From Vanrija pseudolonga (lineage: Eukaryota; Basidiomycota; Tremellomycetes; Trichosporonales; Trichosporonaceae), in assembly GCF_020906515.1 (NCBI RefSeq), contig NC_085852.1, forward strand, positions 1 through 64,000: a DNA stretch of 64,000 bases, written 5' to 3'. Shown piece by piece: positions 10,467 to 22,092 of this stretch. Position 1 is the stretch's first letter, and each line of letters begins with the position of its first letter. The notes beneath the pieces were generated by a model, which made no database searches, was not told where the DNA came from, and saw nothing but the letters and a program-made list of their open reading frames with translations. The position numbers and the translations under genes are program-made.

Positions 10467-13161
10467 CTATGGAAACGGAGATGCGTGGTATGGCGCAGGG
10501 TCCGCTGGGTCTAATCCAAACAGCCCCAAGAGTGCGTCTAGATCGGATCCTCCTGGTGGGAAGATTGAGGGATCAATGTCCCCACTCGCCCAGCCTCCAC
10601 CCGACAGCAACGAGGCAAAGTCGACGTCGATGATCGGGTCTGACGCGACAACGTTCTCGACTGTCGCGGGGTTGTCAGATGCCTCTGCGTGCCGACCGAT
10701 GCCCTTGATATAAGCACAGCCTGTGAACACGCACCCACCAAGATGCGCTCCAACGCGCGCCGTGCCATTGGATTTGACCGTGTTCGATCAGTCGCGTCAT
10801 GTATCGCCTCGGTCTGGGACGGCGAGGATCCCCTCATATCCTTCTCCGCCGCCAACAACCCTTCAATGATGTGGACCGCATTTCGGGCGGTCGTGCTGAT
10901 AGTGATTTGTCTTGGGTTGTGTCAGAAGCGTAAACACCAACTCGCCTCACCGAAAGATGTATACTGTCTGTTGTAGCAGATTGCGACAGGCTTGTTGCTG
11001 GTGGTCGGCAAGCCCGTAACAAAGATGAAAGACTGGGTGTCAGTGGAACAACACCTCTCACACTTACACATGATGGCGGCGGCAAAGTAACCATTGTATA
11101 GGAATAGCCCTTGGACGTCAGTCTCTGTCAACCCACGGCACTTGCAATAGTTGAGAAGCGGAGGGCATTCCGTCCAGGCGGAATGGAAGTCGAGCAGTGT
11201 CTCTTTGGCCGCGGCGGCACCTTTCTGGCCAGACTCGAACAATGTCCGGTCCGAGTAGCTCAGTAACAGGTGGTGCTTGTGGACTCTGAGAACTCGCGCT
11301 AAATGAATGGACCGTAAGATGAAGTACTCGTAAACGACAACCGGCCTGTCCAATCGAGCAGCGGCGTCCTGGGCACCTGACAGACTTTGAAAGTGCGGAG
11401 GGAGAACAGAACGAAGCGCATCCAACCGACGGGATGCCCGGCGAACGTACTCGGTCTCGTCAAACTCGTGCTCTCGGCGGTGATCCACGTTTTCGCGTTC
11501 TGCCAAGTGTCAGTTCGCGCATTGAAGTCTCCTCACGGATAGTGTCGTAGTGTCGTCGGAAGATGAAGCAGGAGGCTGACTGCCGGAGTAAGCGTCGTCG
11601 GCTGAGCTTGGCGTACCGTGTACTCCTGGATGGGCAGAGCAGCCACGGGCAAGGCTCCGACACTATCAGTGATGGGCAACTCGTCGTGGTTTCCTGGCAA
11701 CGCCGCAAAGTTGAACGCCGGAGAGGCCGAGTCTATTGTCAGCCACCATCAAAACCTGAACTCACATGTCGAACAGTATACCGTAGACAATTGCCAGTCG
11801 TACCAAATCAGCGACCACCATACGCGACGGCCGAGGTCACGCTGGATTGGGTCCTGCCAGACTCGCGGCCACTGTAAGTTTGGGACCGTTTCTGGACCGA
11901 GCCTGTTCAATCCCAAGTTGTACGCAATCTTCAGTGCCGAGCCGACGATAGCGTAGTGTCGGTCCGGGCCATCCTCGGTGTTGACTGTTGTATCGTGAGC
12001 AGGTACGATGTCGAGATCAGACACTCACACAAGTAGACACCTTGCAAGATGATGCACTGAAGATACTCGAGAGAGTGACTACGACATTGTCAGAGAAGTA
12101 GGCCATGCGCACCAACTTTGTAAGGAAATCAGCTCCGAAAAGCAGGTCCTTTTGAGTCAGCCGCGCGCATCATTCTAGACCTACGTGGCTAGCATTGTAG
12201 TAGGCGTGTGCGCGAAGCTGCAACTCATCCTGTGAGACTCCGAAACGATCGGCTTCACCGGCCTCTAGCATATGAAAGGCCAGGCACAAAATCGATAGGT
12301 GGATGGCGAGCCATCCCGGTCGCACGGCGGCCGGTCGACCAGGCGGGGTCGTCGACATCATGCGGCCGAGCTGCAAGGAGGTCAGCCCGCGAACGGAGTT
12401 GCCGATCACCTCGTTCATGTAGGCCTCCTGATGAAGCACATGCGTCAGGCAGTCCATGCGAGAAAACTGCAAGCCGTCAGCCATCACTTGACGTTGAGCA
12501 TACGTAGATGTCGACAAGCGACGTTGTGAGTGTGTCGTCGGGCAGCATGTCAATCATGCGACCCATCAACTCGACAAGAGCTTGATCCACGGGAGGGGAC
12601 GAAGGTACACCGTACCGTAGGCGGTTCTGGGTCGTCTTGTGACTCAGCCCAAATGATTCCAGCATTGCCATCATCAGACTCGACTCGGGCCTTCGGTTGG
12701 ATCGAGAATGCGCATCAAACACGATCGGCCGAGTGCCTACCACCTTGGCAACGGACGATGGGGATTCCACATCGTATTGGCCCCGATCAAGCGTCCCCCC
12801 ACGCCTATCAGTGCTCAAACTAGTTGGCCGGGGTGAGCGTGATCTCGCTGTTCGCAATTGAGAAGACGATGATCCCGGTCGCTCCCTTCTGGGCGATGAT
12901 GTTCGGCCATCATGAGGCGGGAGGAGCATCGAGCTATCTCGGAGCAGGTCCTCGCAGTCACACTGGGTCGGGATCCTCCGTCTCACGCATTGACCGCCTG
13001 GAACAGTCAGTCGGCTGCTCCCACAGCCAACATACAAGGAGTCGACTTGTCGCCAGAGGGGCCGTTAGCAGACTGGCAAGCACAAGACAAGGTCACAGCT
13101 CACATCGTATCTTGCGCCTGAAGCAGGGCAGGCATGATTCCCGCCGGCGACCAACAGGCAT
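10467..13161 (-). CDS. Zn2Cys6 fungal transcription factor
   Basis: Nuclear regulator, multi-exon, outer limits given. The N-terminus starts at the ATG 13161-13159 with CLPCFRRKIRC. The rest of the zinc cluster (DKSTPCGQC, then a final Cys after RRRIPTQ) is in frame only if an 18-nt exon at 13036-13053 is joined on. Its downstream intron (12998-13035) is canonical (GTATGT..CAG). The upstream intron (13054-13103) would end in TG instead of AG, although it has a good GTGAGC donor and a TGCTAAC branch site. The middle shows the fungal-specific transcription factor domain, with GSALKIAYNLGLNR and RRVWWSLIWYDW around 11.8-12.0 kb. The C-terminus is acidic and hydrophobic, as in activation domains. 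Either splicing is non-canonical or the DNA-binding domain is recently damaged. Targets may be the neighbouring reductase or MFS gene (inference). Confidence 0.8.
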
Positions 13162-13702
13162 GATCGAGAGATGAGGCTGATGAGGTGGATGCGTGTGTGG
13201 ACGGGACAAACAATGAGGATGGCTGTGGTGGAGCCATTTGGCGATAATACCGAGCGGCACCGGAGGTCAATTCCGACTCCTTCAACTAAATAACAGGGTT
13301 GCCTCTTCGTCCATCAAGGAAGCTGCAGCCAATGCCGTTCGACATTTCAGAGGCCAACTGGACGATCCAGAGCACTGAGGGGTGCATGCTCTTCACCTCG
13401 CTTCGGTTACATTGCCCCGGGCCAACCGTTAGCAGGGCAAGGATGGATATGTCCGCGGCGAGAAGCGACCTCACCCGGAGGATCGCGGTTTCAGTGACAG
13501 AGCCACATTGCAAGTATCAGTCACATGCAAATGATTCGGCAGGTCGCGGCAGGTCACAATGGGCAATCACATCATTTGAGACATCGTCGTATGACAGAAG
13601 ATAGCCTGCATTCAGAACAAATCTTGATCTCTTCGCTTCACCATCCAAACATCCCCCCGCCCCATCTCCGCGACCCTGTTATTGACAACAACCACACATC
13701 GC
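13162..13702. other. Intergenic, promoter of the zinc-cluster gene
   Basis: About 540 bp between the start of the regulator and the 3' end of the MFS gene, both on the minus strand. No further gene was seen. Confidence 0.5.
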
Positions 13703-15512
13703 CTAGTGGAAGTAGCGGAAGTTTCGGTTCTTACGGTCCGTGATATCATCGACACCGGCTTGCTGGTTAAGTTGCTCGCGTTCCTCGGCCGAGATGCCAG
13801 AGGCTTCGCACTCGGCATCGCGTTTCTTGTTCTCCCGACGGAGGTACATCCACCAAACAACGAGGTTGGTGCTGTTGACAAGGAGGAAAATCGAGGTGAT
13901 GGTGAGACCCTTGACGTAGCGAGGAGAGTCGGACGCTGGTGGAGTGATCAGCTCGTCGTCATGTACACTACTCACGCCTCATGATCTGCGTTCCGACCAT
14001 GTTACCGACGCAGTAAGAGACCAGGCAACAGGAGCTAAAGAAAGTCTTCTTGGTGCGACCAGCAATGTTGAGCGACATCATGGGCCAGGCGACGAGGAAG
14101 GTGCCGAGGGGGAAGACGTGGCTAAAGGCGGTCCACACACCCCAGCGAGCCCACTTGCCGGCGTTGGGTGCCACGGCGATGAAGAGGAGGGCGATAAACG
14201 TGACCAGCTGGAAGAATAGGGCAAGCGGGAAGCGAAGCTTGGGTACGTAGAGGACAAGTGTAGCGCTGGTGATGATGAAGGCAAAGGCTGTAGCGTACCC
14301 CGGGATGTTGTACAGAACTGTCTGGAGAGAATCAAAGCCGAAGGACTTGATGACTGAGCGAGTCAGCGGGGCATCGGAACGTGCAACCTACCGAGACTGG
14401 AGAAGGTTGTAATCGCGCCGTTAGGGATCTGAGCCATAAAGCCGTACAGGATGCCAAAGTAGAACTGGGGGTCCTTGAAGCACTCCTTGACCTGGTCCCA
14501 GTTCCAGGTCGCCTGGGCGCCGGTGCCAGTGGCATTGGACACAATACGAGCCTGGGGAGTCAGCAAATGGTTTCAACACCCTCACTCACTTGCGCCATGC
14601 GCTTCTCACGGGCACTCAGCCACCAGACTTCCTGCGGGGTTCCGCCAAAGACGAGGAACACGATGCCCATGCCAACCGTGGTCCCGCCGAGGAACAGGTT
14701 GATGACACGCCATCCGGACATGCCACCCCGCTCTTCGGCGTTCTTGGCGATGAAGTAGACACCAACGCCAAAGACGACTGAGAAGAAGCTGTCTACGCAT
14801 GTCAGCCAACTGCACATGTCTTAGACTCACTCATCGAGTAGTACATCATCTGTCGGTGGGTCTGCTCCCGACGGAGGTACCACGACGAGGTGAAGATTGC
14901 AAAGCCGGGGGTGACGACACATTCGAACCAACCGAGGAGGATGCGAACAACAGTGAGCTCGGCATAGCTCTTGCATGCCGCATGGGCCATGACCATGCCT
15001 CCCCAGATGATGATGCAGGCCGCCAGGCCACGCCCAAGAGGGACGCGCTGGAGCAAGCTCATCATGGGCAGCTGAAAGACGCCATAGGCCATATCTTTGC
15101 CGTCAGCCGCCGCTCTCATTCTCGCTGAGACTCACAGAACCAGACACTGAGCAGCGAGTACTGCTGCAAGGACATGTGCGTATCCTCGCGAAGATTGAAG
15201 ATGAGACCCCAGGTCAAGGCAGTCTTGTCACTGAACTGAAGGCCATACACTGCTCTATTAGCCGCGGCCGTTACATCTACCTTACAGATCATGAGCATGG
15301 GCATGAGTATGAGATCAAACTTGAGGCGAAGGCGCTTGTATTCCGCTTCACTTGGCAAGTCAGCCAAACCATCAAAGTCACACTCACGTAAACTCCTCCT
15401 CGACGAGGTCTTGGCCGCCTTTGGCATCCATCGCCTCAGCCGCAGAGTGCTGAACAAGGGTGCCGGCATCCTTGTGATCGTGGTCGAGGTGGTCGTGTTG
15501 CTTTGTGCTCAT
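13703..15512 (-). CDS. MFS carrier, allantoate permease (Dal5/ACS) type
   Basis: Twelve-helix major facilitator of the anion:cation symporter group, whose fungal members carry allantoate, ureidosuccinate, nicotinate, biotin or similar acids. The start is at 15512, giving a His/Asp-rich cytosolic N-terminus (KQHDHLDHDHKDAG) before EAEYKRLRLKFDLILMPMLM. Later hallmarks include LGWFECVVTPGFAIFTSSWY, the central loop WWLSAREKRMAQ, and a charged C-terminal tail ending near RKNRNFRYFH. The coding sequence is split by about seven or eight introns of around 35-50 bp; the first runs GTGAGT...CCAAG within the EEEFTEAEY segment. It faces the M20 hydrolase head-to-head across 490 bp, so the two may share a promoter region. 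Substrate unknown. Confidence 0.88.
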
Positions 15513-16003
15513 TGTGAGGGAAGACCTTGTCCTTGTGCCGAGGAAGAACTTCCACATCTCTCCTTTATGTAGCTTGGGCTTGTTGAGGGGCTCGGTGGCT
15601 GCTCCTTATGGGGCCGATATCAAAGCCGCACGGGAGATCGGGGACCCCTCGAGGTACCGATAACTGCCCCAGCATCAACGAGTGATGTGAGAGGTCGACG
15701 ATGCAATGGCAAGGCATTCGCGATGCTTTCTTTTGCGGATAAGGTGGAGAGCGCAAAGCCAAGGACCGTCTAACTCCCATTCACCGCTTTCACCGCGTTC
15801 AGCAGCCTTCGGCAAGCCCCATTCCCCGCCTTTCCCCGTTCCTTTACTCCCCGCCTTTCACCGCACCCCGCGCCGACCTCCTTGCCGACTTGCCGAGAGC
15901 ACACCTCCACTCTCCATCACTCGGCCGACCTGGTCAAGTGTATAAGACATCGAGACGCGGATGGTAGCAATGGAGGCAACAGCAAGCATATCCACGCGAC
16001 ATC
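15513..16003. promoter_or_regulatory. Divergent promoter between the MFS and M20 genes
   Basis: A 490-bp intergenic region between head-to-head genes. On the plus side TATAAG at about 15941 lies 63 bp before the ATG at 16004. On the minus side CATAAA near 15564 lies about 50 bp before the MFS start. The plus-side leader is C/T-rich. Confidence 0.55.
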
Positions 16004-17450
16004 ATGACCCTCACGACGGCAGCGATCAATACTCAGACGGCCCCAAAGTCGTCCGCCCCGGGGACAAGCCCCGATGTTCGCGAGACGATCCGCAATATCA
16101 TTGCAAAGTCGGCGTCAAAGCTCGTGGACGTCTCCCTATTCCTGCACAGCAACCCAGAGATCGCATACGAGGAGTTCAAGGCGCATGCGCTCCTCACAGA
16201 CTTTCTCGAGTCGGAAGGCTTCGTCGTCGAGCGGCAATACAAGGGCTACGAGACGGCATGGAAGGCGACATTCACCAACGGGCCTGGGCCAGTCTTTGGC
16301 CTCAACAGCGAATATGATGCGCTCCCCAAGATTGGCCATGCGTGTGGTCACAACTTGATCTGCATCCTGGGGATTGGGGCATTGCTGGCCATGAGGGAGG
16401 CGATGATCAAACACGACATCAAAGGTACCGTGGTGCTCCTTGGGACTCCGGCAGAAGAGGGAAAGGACGGCAAGGGCAACCTGCTGGAGCGCGGAGCATG
16501 TGAGTAGTGATTGTTGTGCAACCCTGACATTGTCAGATGATGGCCTCGAGGCGTGCATGATGGCGCATCCTGCTGGCGGTGACAACAATGGCGTTGCTGG
16601 TGTCATTGCCCCCAACCTCGCCGTTCGCAGACTCAATATCGACTTTCATGGCAAGTCTGCCCATGCCGCTCTTGCCCCCTGGCAGGGAATCAATGCCCTC
16701 GACGCGGCAGTCCAGGCATATACAGCCATCAACGCCATCCGCCAGCACATTCAGTCACACGAGCGCATCCACGGCGTCATTCTGAACGGGGGCGAGTCGC
16801 CGAACGGTGAGCTCCTGCCCGGCCTGCGCATGACCCTGACCCATCAGTGATCCCCAAGCTCACTTCCATGTGGTACTACTGCCGCAGCGGTGACCCCAAG
16901 CAAGTGGATGCGCTCGCCACTAGGGTGGTAGCCGCCTGCCGAGCTGCAGGTGCTGCCACTGGGTGTGGGGTTGACATCACGATGCCCGCCGTCTGTGCCG
17001 ACCTCAACCACTCGCCTGCCCTGTCTTCCGAGTTTGCGGCAGTCATGAAGGAAGAGTTCGGCGACAATTACATTGTCAACCTGGACAAGTCTAAGCCTCG
17101 TACGGCCAGTACCGACTTTGGAACTGTAAGGCGCCGAGGTTGGAGCCGAGGTCTAACATGTCCAGATCACATACGTCATGCCTGGCTGTCACCCTCACTA
17201 CAACATCACCGACGCCGGGTTCAAGGTCCACACGGCCGACTTTGCCAAGCTGACCGGGACACCTGAGGCACATGACATTACACTCAATGTTGCCGCCGGT
17301 GTCGCAGCCACAGGCATTCGCTTCCTTACGGATCGATCGTTTGCCGCGGAAGCCAAGGCGCAGTGGGAGAGGGACATGTCCGAGTTTGGAGCCGTCGACA
17401 GGCGCCCTGGCGCAAGGTGGGGGGCTAACCCAGCTCACCTGTTGGGATGA
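16004..17450 (+). CDS. Peptidase M20-family amidohydrolase
   Basis: Zinc-dependent amidohydrolase/dipeptidase of the M20D/PM20D2-like group, about 442 aa from exons 16004-16499, 16537-16806, 16848-17125 and 17166-17450 (introns of 37, 41 and 40 bp). The metal site is visible: GHACGHN near residue 111, GTPAEEGKDGKGNLLERGAYD downstream, then AHPAG. The dimerisation-domain motif FHGKSAHAALAPWQG follows, and the C-terminal part carries ASTDFGTITYVMPGCHPHY, with a metal-binding His expected there. Such enzymes hydrolyse N-acyl or peptide-like amides. The divergent neighbour is a carboxylate-type MFS carrier, so uptake and hydrolysis of an amide substrate is an attractive but unproven pairing. An upstream ATG at 15961 is in another frame. 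Confidence 0.9.
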
Positions 17451-17884
17451 GGATGGGCAGAGTCTGTATAGGGAGGGGGACAGAAGTACCGATGGTAGTC
17501 GGACTGTCATGCAATCTCGGCCATATCGGCACCCCGCTGAACTCTTCTCGGGACTGACGGCCGTCCTCGTCTGACGGACATGGCCGTGACGAGCACGAGA
17601 CACACATTCTGCGCACGATGGCGATGCGGCTACATTGGTACCATCGTGCCCTCAGACGACTACTTGCCGACCTAGGCGACTGGATGGGGACCTGCCCGCA
17701 GCATAGTGGCATAGTGCAGTGTGGTGCACTGCGCATGACTGCTCGTCGCCGACCTTGATGTCATAGTTCGTGTGAATCACCGTCCCGGAAAATGGGCACC
17801 ATCGGCCTTCTACAGCCTATATAGGTGGGATGGAGTGATCGGGTAAAGCCATCTATCCCACGTACCCCATCATCTCCACTTACC
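17451..17884. promoter_or_regulatory. Promoter region of the oxalate decarboxylase
   Basis: About 430 bp with no gene seen. TATATA at 17819-17824 lies about 62 bp upstream of the ATG at 17885, followed by a C/T-rich leader. Confidence 0.55.
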
Positions 17885-19216
17885 ATGCACCTCCTCAGCG
17901 TTGAGCTTCAGCGGTCCATTCTGGACGAGCTCAAGGCGGCGACATTGGAAGACAAGGTGTAAGCCGAGGTGATGACGTCACTGACCACCTCCTCTCAGCC
18001 CCGAGCCCCGTCGAGGCAAGTATGGCAATGACATTCTCGGCCCAGTCAACAACGACCGCGCGAGGCAGGAGCCAGACCACATCCGCCCGCCCAAGACGGA
18101 TGGTGGCAAGCTGGGCAACATGAAGTGGTCGTTTACCGACTCACACATGCGGCTCGAGGAGGGTGGGTGGGCTCGCGAGACCACAGTACGCGAGATGCCG
18201 CTGTCCAAGGAGCTCGCAGGCGTCAACATGCGCCTCGGCCCAGGTGTCTACCGCGAGCTCCACTGGCACAGTGAGGCCGAGTGGGCTTACATCATTGAGG
18301 TGGGTGGATGGTGTGTCTACCCTGCTGACAGGGCAGGGCGAGTGCCGCATTACGGTCCTCGACACCGACGGCGGCTGCTTCATCGACGACCTGAAGAAGG
18401 GCGACCTGTGGTACTTTCCCACTGGGTTCCCGCACGGCATCCAAGGTGGGCATTTTATCTTGTGCCACGCTAACCCCAGGCCTTGGAGAACGCGGTGTCG
18501 AGTTCCTCCTCATCTTTGACGACGGCAACTTCTCCGAGGACTCGACGTTCCTGCTCACCGACTACCTCGCACGCACGCCCAAGGACATCCTGGCCAAGAA
18601 CTTCCGGGTATCAGAAGAGGTCTTCTCGACACTGTCCCAGAGAGAGAAGTACATATTCCAGGGCACGATGCCGGGCAGCCTGTCGGAAGCGCGCAAGGCC
18701 GTCATCCCCTCCAAGCTTCGGTTTACACACCGCATGCTCGAGCAAAAGCCGGCCAAGTTCCCCGGCGGCGAGGTGCGCATCACCGACACGCGCAACTTTC
18801 CCATTTCCAAGACTACCGCCGCGGCACACGTGATTGTGTACGAAGGTGGCCTGCGCGAGATGCACTGGCACCCCAACGCTGACGAGTGGACATTCTTCCT
18901 CCGTGGCCATGCGCGCATCACAGTCTTTGCGTCCAACGGCGTCGCCCGCACCTTCAACTACATGGCTGGGGACGTTGCAGTCATCCCCAAGAACAATGCC
19001 CACTACGTTGAGAACATTGGCACGGGCCAAGTCGAGTTTCTCGAAATGTTCCGCGCGCCGTTGTTTGAAGACTTTTCGACCGACCAGTGGTTGGCACAGA
19101 CGCCTGCGCTCGAAGTCGCCGAGCACCTCAACCTGAGCGGGGACCACCGCGAAGAGTTCCTCAGGCAACTCAACAAGACCAAGGTGCCGGTAAAGGCTCG
19201 AAGGCAGTCCTTCTGA
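17885..19216 (+). CDS. Oxalate decarboxylase (bicupin)
   Basis: Mn-dependent oxalate decarboxylase converting oxalate to formate and CO2, about 406 aa from exons 17885-17958, 17999-18299, 18337-18445 and 18480-19216 (introns of 40, 37 and 34 bp). Two cupin metal motifs are intact: [10 protein letters not shown] near residue 113 and HWHPNADEW near residue 289. The lid segment reads [10 protein letters not shown], where bacterial OxdC has SENST; it keeps the Glu associated with decarboxylase rather than oxidase activity. The C-terminal half has [23 protein letters not shown]. There is no secretion signal at the start, so the enzyme is probably intracellular, unlike several secreted wood-rot enzymes. 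It would detoxify oxalate and consume protons. The intron at 18300-18336 was placed by restoring the family spacing [12 protein letters not shown]; an earlier acceptor at 18331 would break the frame. Confidence 0.93.
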
Positions 19217-19327
19217 CGCAACACCCGTTAGTAGTCACAGTTTACATATTGTCTCGTGTTATCTATGTACATTTATGATGCGGTCGTTCATTGTCACTAT
19301 GCTTGCGCCTCGTGGGCTCTTCTACTT

Positions 19328-22092
19328 TTAGCATCCAGCAGTCTCACCACCCCCAACGGCCCAAACCTCGGCCGGGAGCATGGGCGACTCTGGCATGGCC
19401 GTGTCTGCGTTGAGCGACTCGACGCGAATCAGCAGAGATCCTTCGTCCTCGGTGACGGTGGGGGTGTGGAGGAGTGAAGGGACGCTGGTGGAGGAGCTCG
19501 AGGTTGTAGTAGCGGGGATACTGTCAACGACCTTGGTGATGACTTCGGCGTCGGTGTTCGGGGCCAAGCTTGCAGCCGTCGTCTTCGCATTCTCGTTCAC
19601 CTTACTGCCGTCTCCGACTGGCTCGCCGGCCTTCTCACCAAGCCCGTCGCCAACGTAGCCGCGACTCTGGAGAGTGAACAGGCGGTGGTACTCGCCCTTG
19701 AGTGACATGAGGTCGTCGTGGGTGCCGTACTCGGTGATGGTCTGGTGAGGTCAGCCCCTTCCTAATGCGAGTCTGCTCACTCCTCCGGCCATGAATGCGA
19801 TGTGGTCTGCACGACGGACGTTACCAAAGCCGTGAGACACGAACACGGTCGTCGTCTGGCTGCCATCGCGATGCGCCATGTCGTAGATGCGGTCAAACAG
19901 ATCGGCCTCGGCAGCCGGGTCCAGCGCAGACGAGGGCTCGTCAAAGACGATGAAGTCGGCAGAACCAGCGCGCATGAAAGTCCGAGCAAGCGCGATGCGC
20001 TGCCACTGGCCGCCGGACAGACCGCGACCGTCCGTGCTGTCCCCTCTGCCCGCCGAGCTACTCTTCGTCATACGACTGAGCTTGGTGTTGAGCTTGATAC
20101 CGTCGGCGAGGATGGTATCGGCACCGCCTCTTGACATTGCGTCCTTCACCACATCTTCGTCGTCGATGCACAAGACAAAGCCCAGTCCAACGTTGTTGCG
20201 CAGTGTCGTCGCGTACCTCTTGAAGTCTTGAAAGATGCAGCTCATTCGAGCGTGAAGTGACGACGGCTTGTAGTCTTGCATGGGGATGCCATTAATGAGC
20301 AAGGTGCCGCTGTGCGTGTGCATGCCGAGAAGGGCCTTTGCCAGCGTCGTCTTTCCACTACCATTGAACCCGACAAGGGCCATTGTCTCACCAGCCTCGA
20401 TGGTCAGGTTGATACCGTGAAGCGATGGAGTATCATAGCCCGAGTGTGTAACGGCTAGCTCCCGACATTCGAATCGCATGCCACCAGGCTCTCGTCGCCT
20501 CTCATAGTCGATTCCAAGTCGGTCTTCCAGACCCTGGCAGTCGATGGCGGCCCCAAAGGCTGCGAGTTTGCAGCTGACATTTCGCACCAAGGCCAGCGAG
20601 CCGGACAACTCGATGACGGTGTCGAATAGGTGACCGACGGCATCGTTGTGAACAGTGAGCTGACTCAGAACGTTGGCGGAGGGAACGAGTCGGGTCGAGA
20701 CCACAACCTGTGGGTGTGAGCCAACTGCTGTGAATAACCACTGACCTGGAAGACAAAGCTCCACAATGAATCGAGTTGGGTGATGTCGGTACGGTTCTTG
20801 TCGGGCAATTGGCGACTGAGGTTGATGGAAGCGAGCTTGACTTGTTGCCATCGAGCGAGTATCCAATCACCGATGCCAAAGAAGATGACTTCTTGCATGT
20901 CATCAGCCATCATGGCAATGTCGTCGGCCTCGCGGTAATAGGGATCACTCGACCTATTACCATGGGTGAAGTATCTCCCTCCGTGACTGTTGATCATGTG
21001 CTGAATGAACGGTTGCCTCTTCCATAGCTTGATGCAGATGGACAACAACAGCACGGTGGACATGCCAGCAATGCCTTGGGTCTTGAACGTCGCCCGCAGT
21101 GTGCTAACCACCAGCCAGAGATATGCCAGAAACCTGACGACGTTGCAGATAAGCATGGGAACAGCCTCGAGAGCGTCATTGAGATCCGTGTCCGAGTACT
21201 TGTCGGTGCCGTACATTCGACTTGCCACCTGGCCGACCATGCCTCGAGCCTCACTAATCAGCTCCGAGTGAATGGGGTCGTTCAGCTGCGAGACGCTTCG
21301 GGAGAGCTTCAGGGCCAGGACTTGGCGAGTGAACTGGAACTCGAGCTGGCTCTGAGGAGCTGTTAGTGGATGGTGCAGCAACCATGGTTCCTTACATACA
21401 CTCAGCTCATGGTGGTTACGTCAAAAGTGGCCGTCGGAAATGATTTCAACCGCCGCCAGAGTCGCGGCGGCTGCAATTGACCACGCTGCGTCGCGCAGTA
21501 AGACCGGGTGGCCCGTCACAAAGCTGTCTGCGACAGTGGACATGAGACGCGCCTTTGCCCACAGGCTGCGTAGGGTCAGCGTCGAGCAAACCCCGACATC
21601 CGAGAGCCAATCAACTCACCCCATTGCTCCTGCGACACTGCTGAAAAGGAGCTCCACGAGGCGAATGACTACCAGAGGCAGCAGGTAGCGGTACTTTGGG
21701 AGGAGAATGACTTGGGCGCGAGGAATGACCATACACACCATGTCAAAGGCCTCGATAAAGCTGCGCAGAGTGAAGGGCCGAGTGACACACGACTCCAAAA
21801 AGATGTCGGTCTTGCTAGGTGCCGACGAGCAGGGGCCAGTTTGGTCGTGCTCGGCAGGTGTGGAGGAGTGGTCGTCGTCGTCGTCGACCTTGGCATCGTC
21901 GTCGTCGTCGACCTTGGCATCGTCGTTGTCGTCACCCGCGAGGTCCTCCGCCGCCGCCCCAGATTGGGACTCGTCGTACGAGTGCTGTTTCTCGCGCTTC
22001 TCTGGTGGATGCCCGTAGAGAGTCTGCAGCCATAGGCGGGCTGACTCTGGTAGGTCGTCGTATTCGGGTGGGAGGGTGATTGTCGTGAGCAT
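19328..22092 (-). CDS. ABC half-transporter (one membrane domain, one ATPase)
   Basis: Single membrane domain followed by a single nucleotide-binding domain, roughly 850-880 aa, start at 22092, interrupted by several introns (near 19745, 20710, 21370-21430 and 21580). The N-terminus is hydrophilic with an acidic tract in which DDAKVDDDD repeats. Membrane helices occupy roughly 20.8-21.7 kb. The ATPase has Walker A GFNGSGKTT, Q-loop FQDFKRYATT, signature LSGGQWQRIALAR, Walker B FIVFDEPSSALD and an H-loop SHG. The tail after EYHRLFTLQSRGY is Ser/Thr-rich and about 100 residues long. It must dimerise to work; substrate and membrane are unknown. The layout is closer to bacterial-type ABCB half-transporters than to full fungal drug pumps. 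The open frame extends upstream to 22755, but this crosses GA-rich leader sequence and is not counted. Confidence 0.85.

Noticed and set aside
18300-18331. A 28-bp intron in the oxalate decarboxylase
   Set aside because: A 28-bp intron can be drawn to the first AG, but it would insert three residues into a conserved strand. Using the next acceptor at 18336 gives a normal 37-bp intron and the family spacing.
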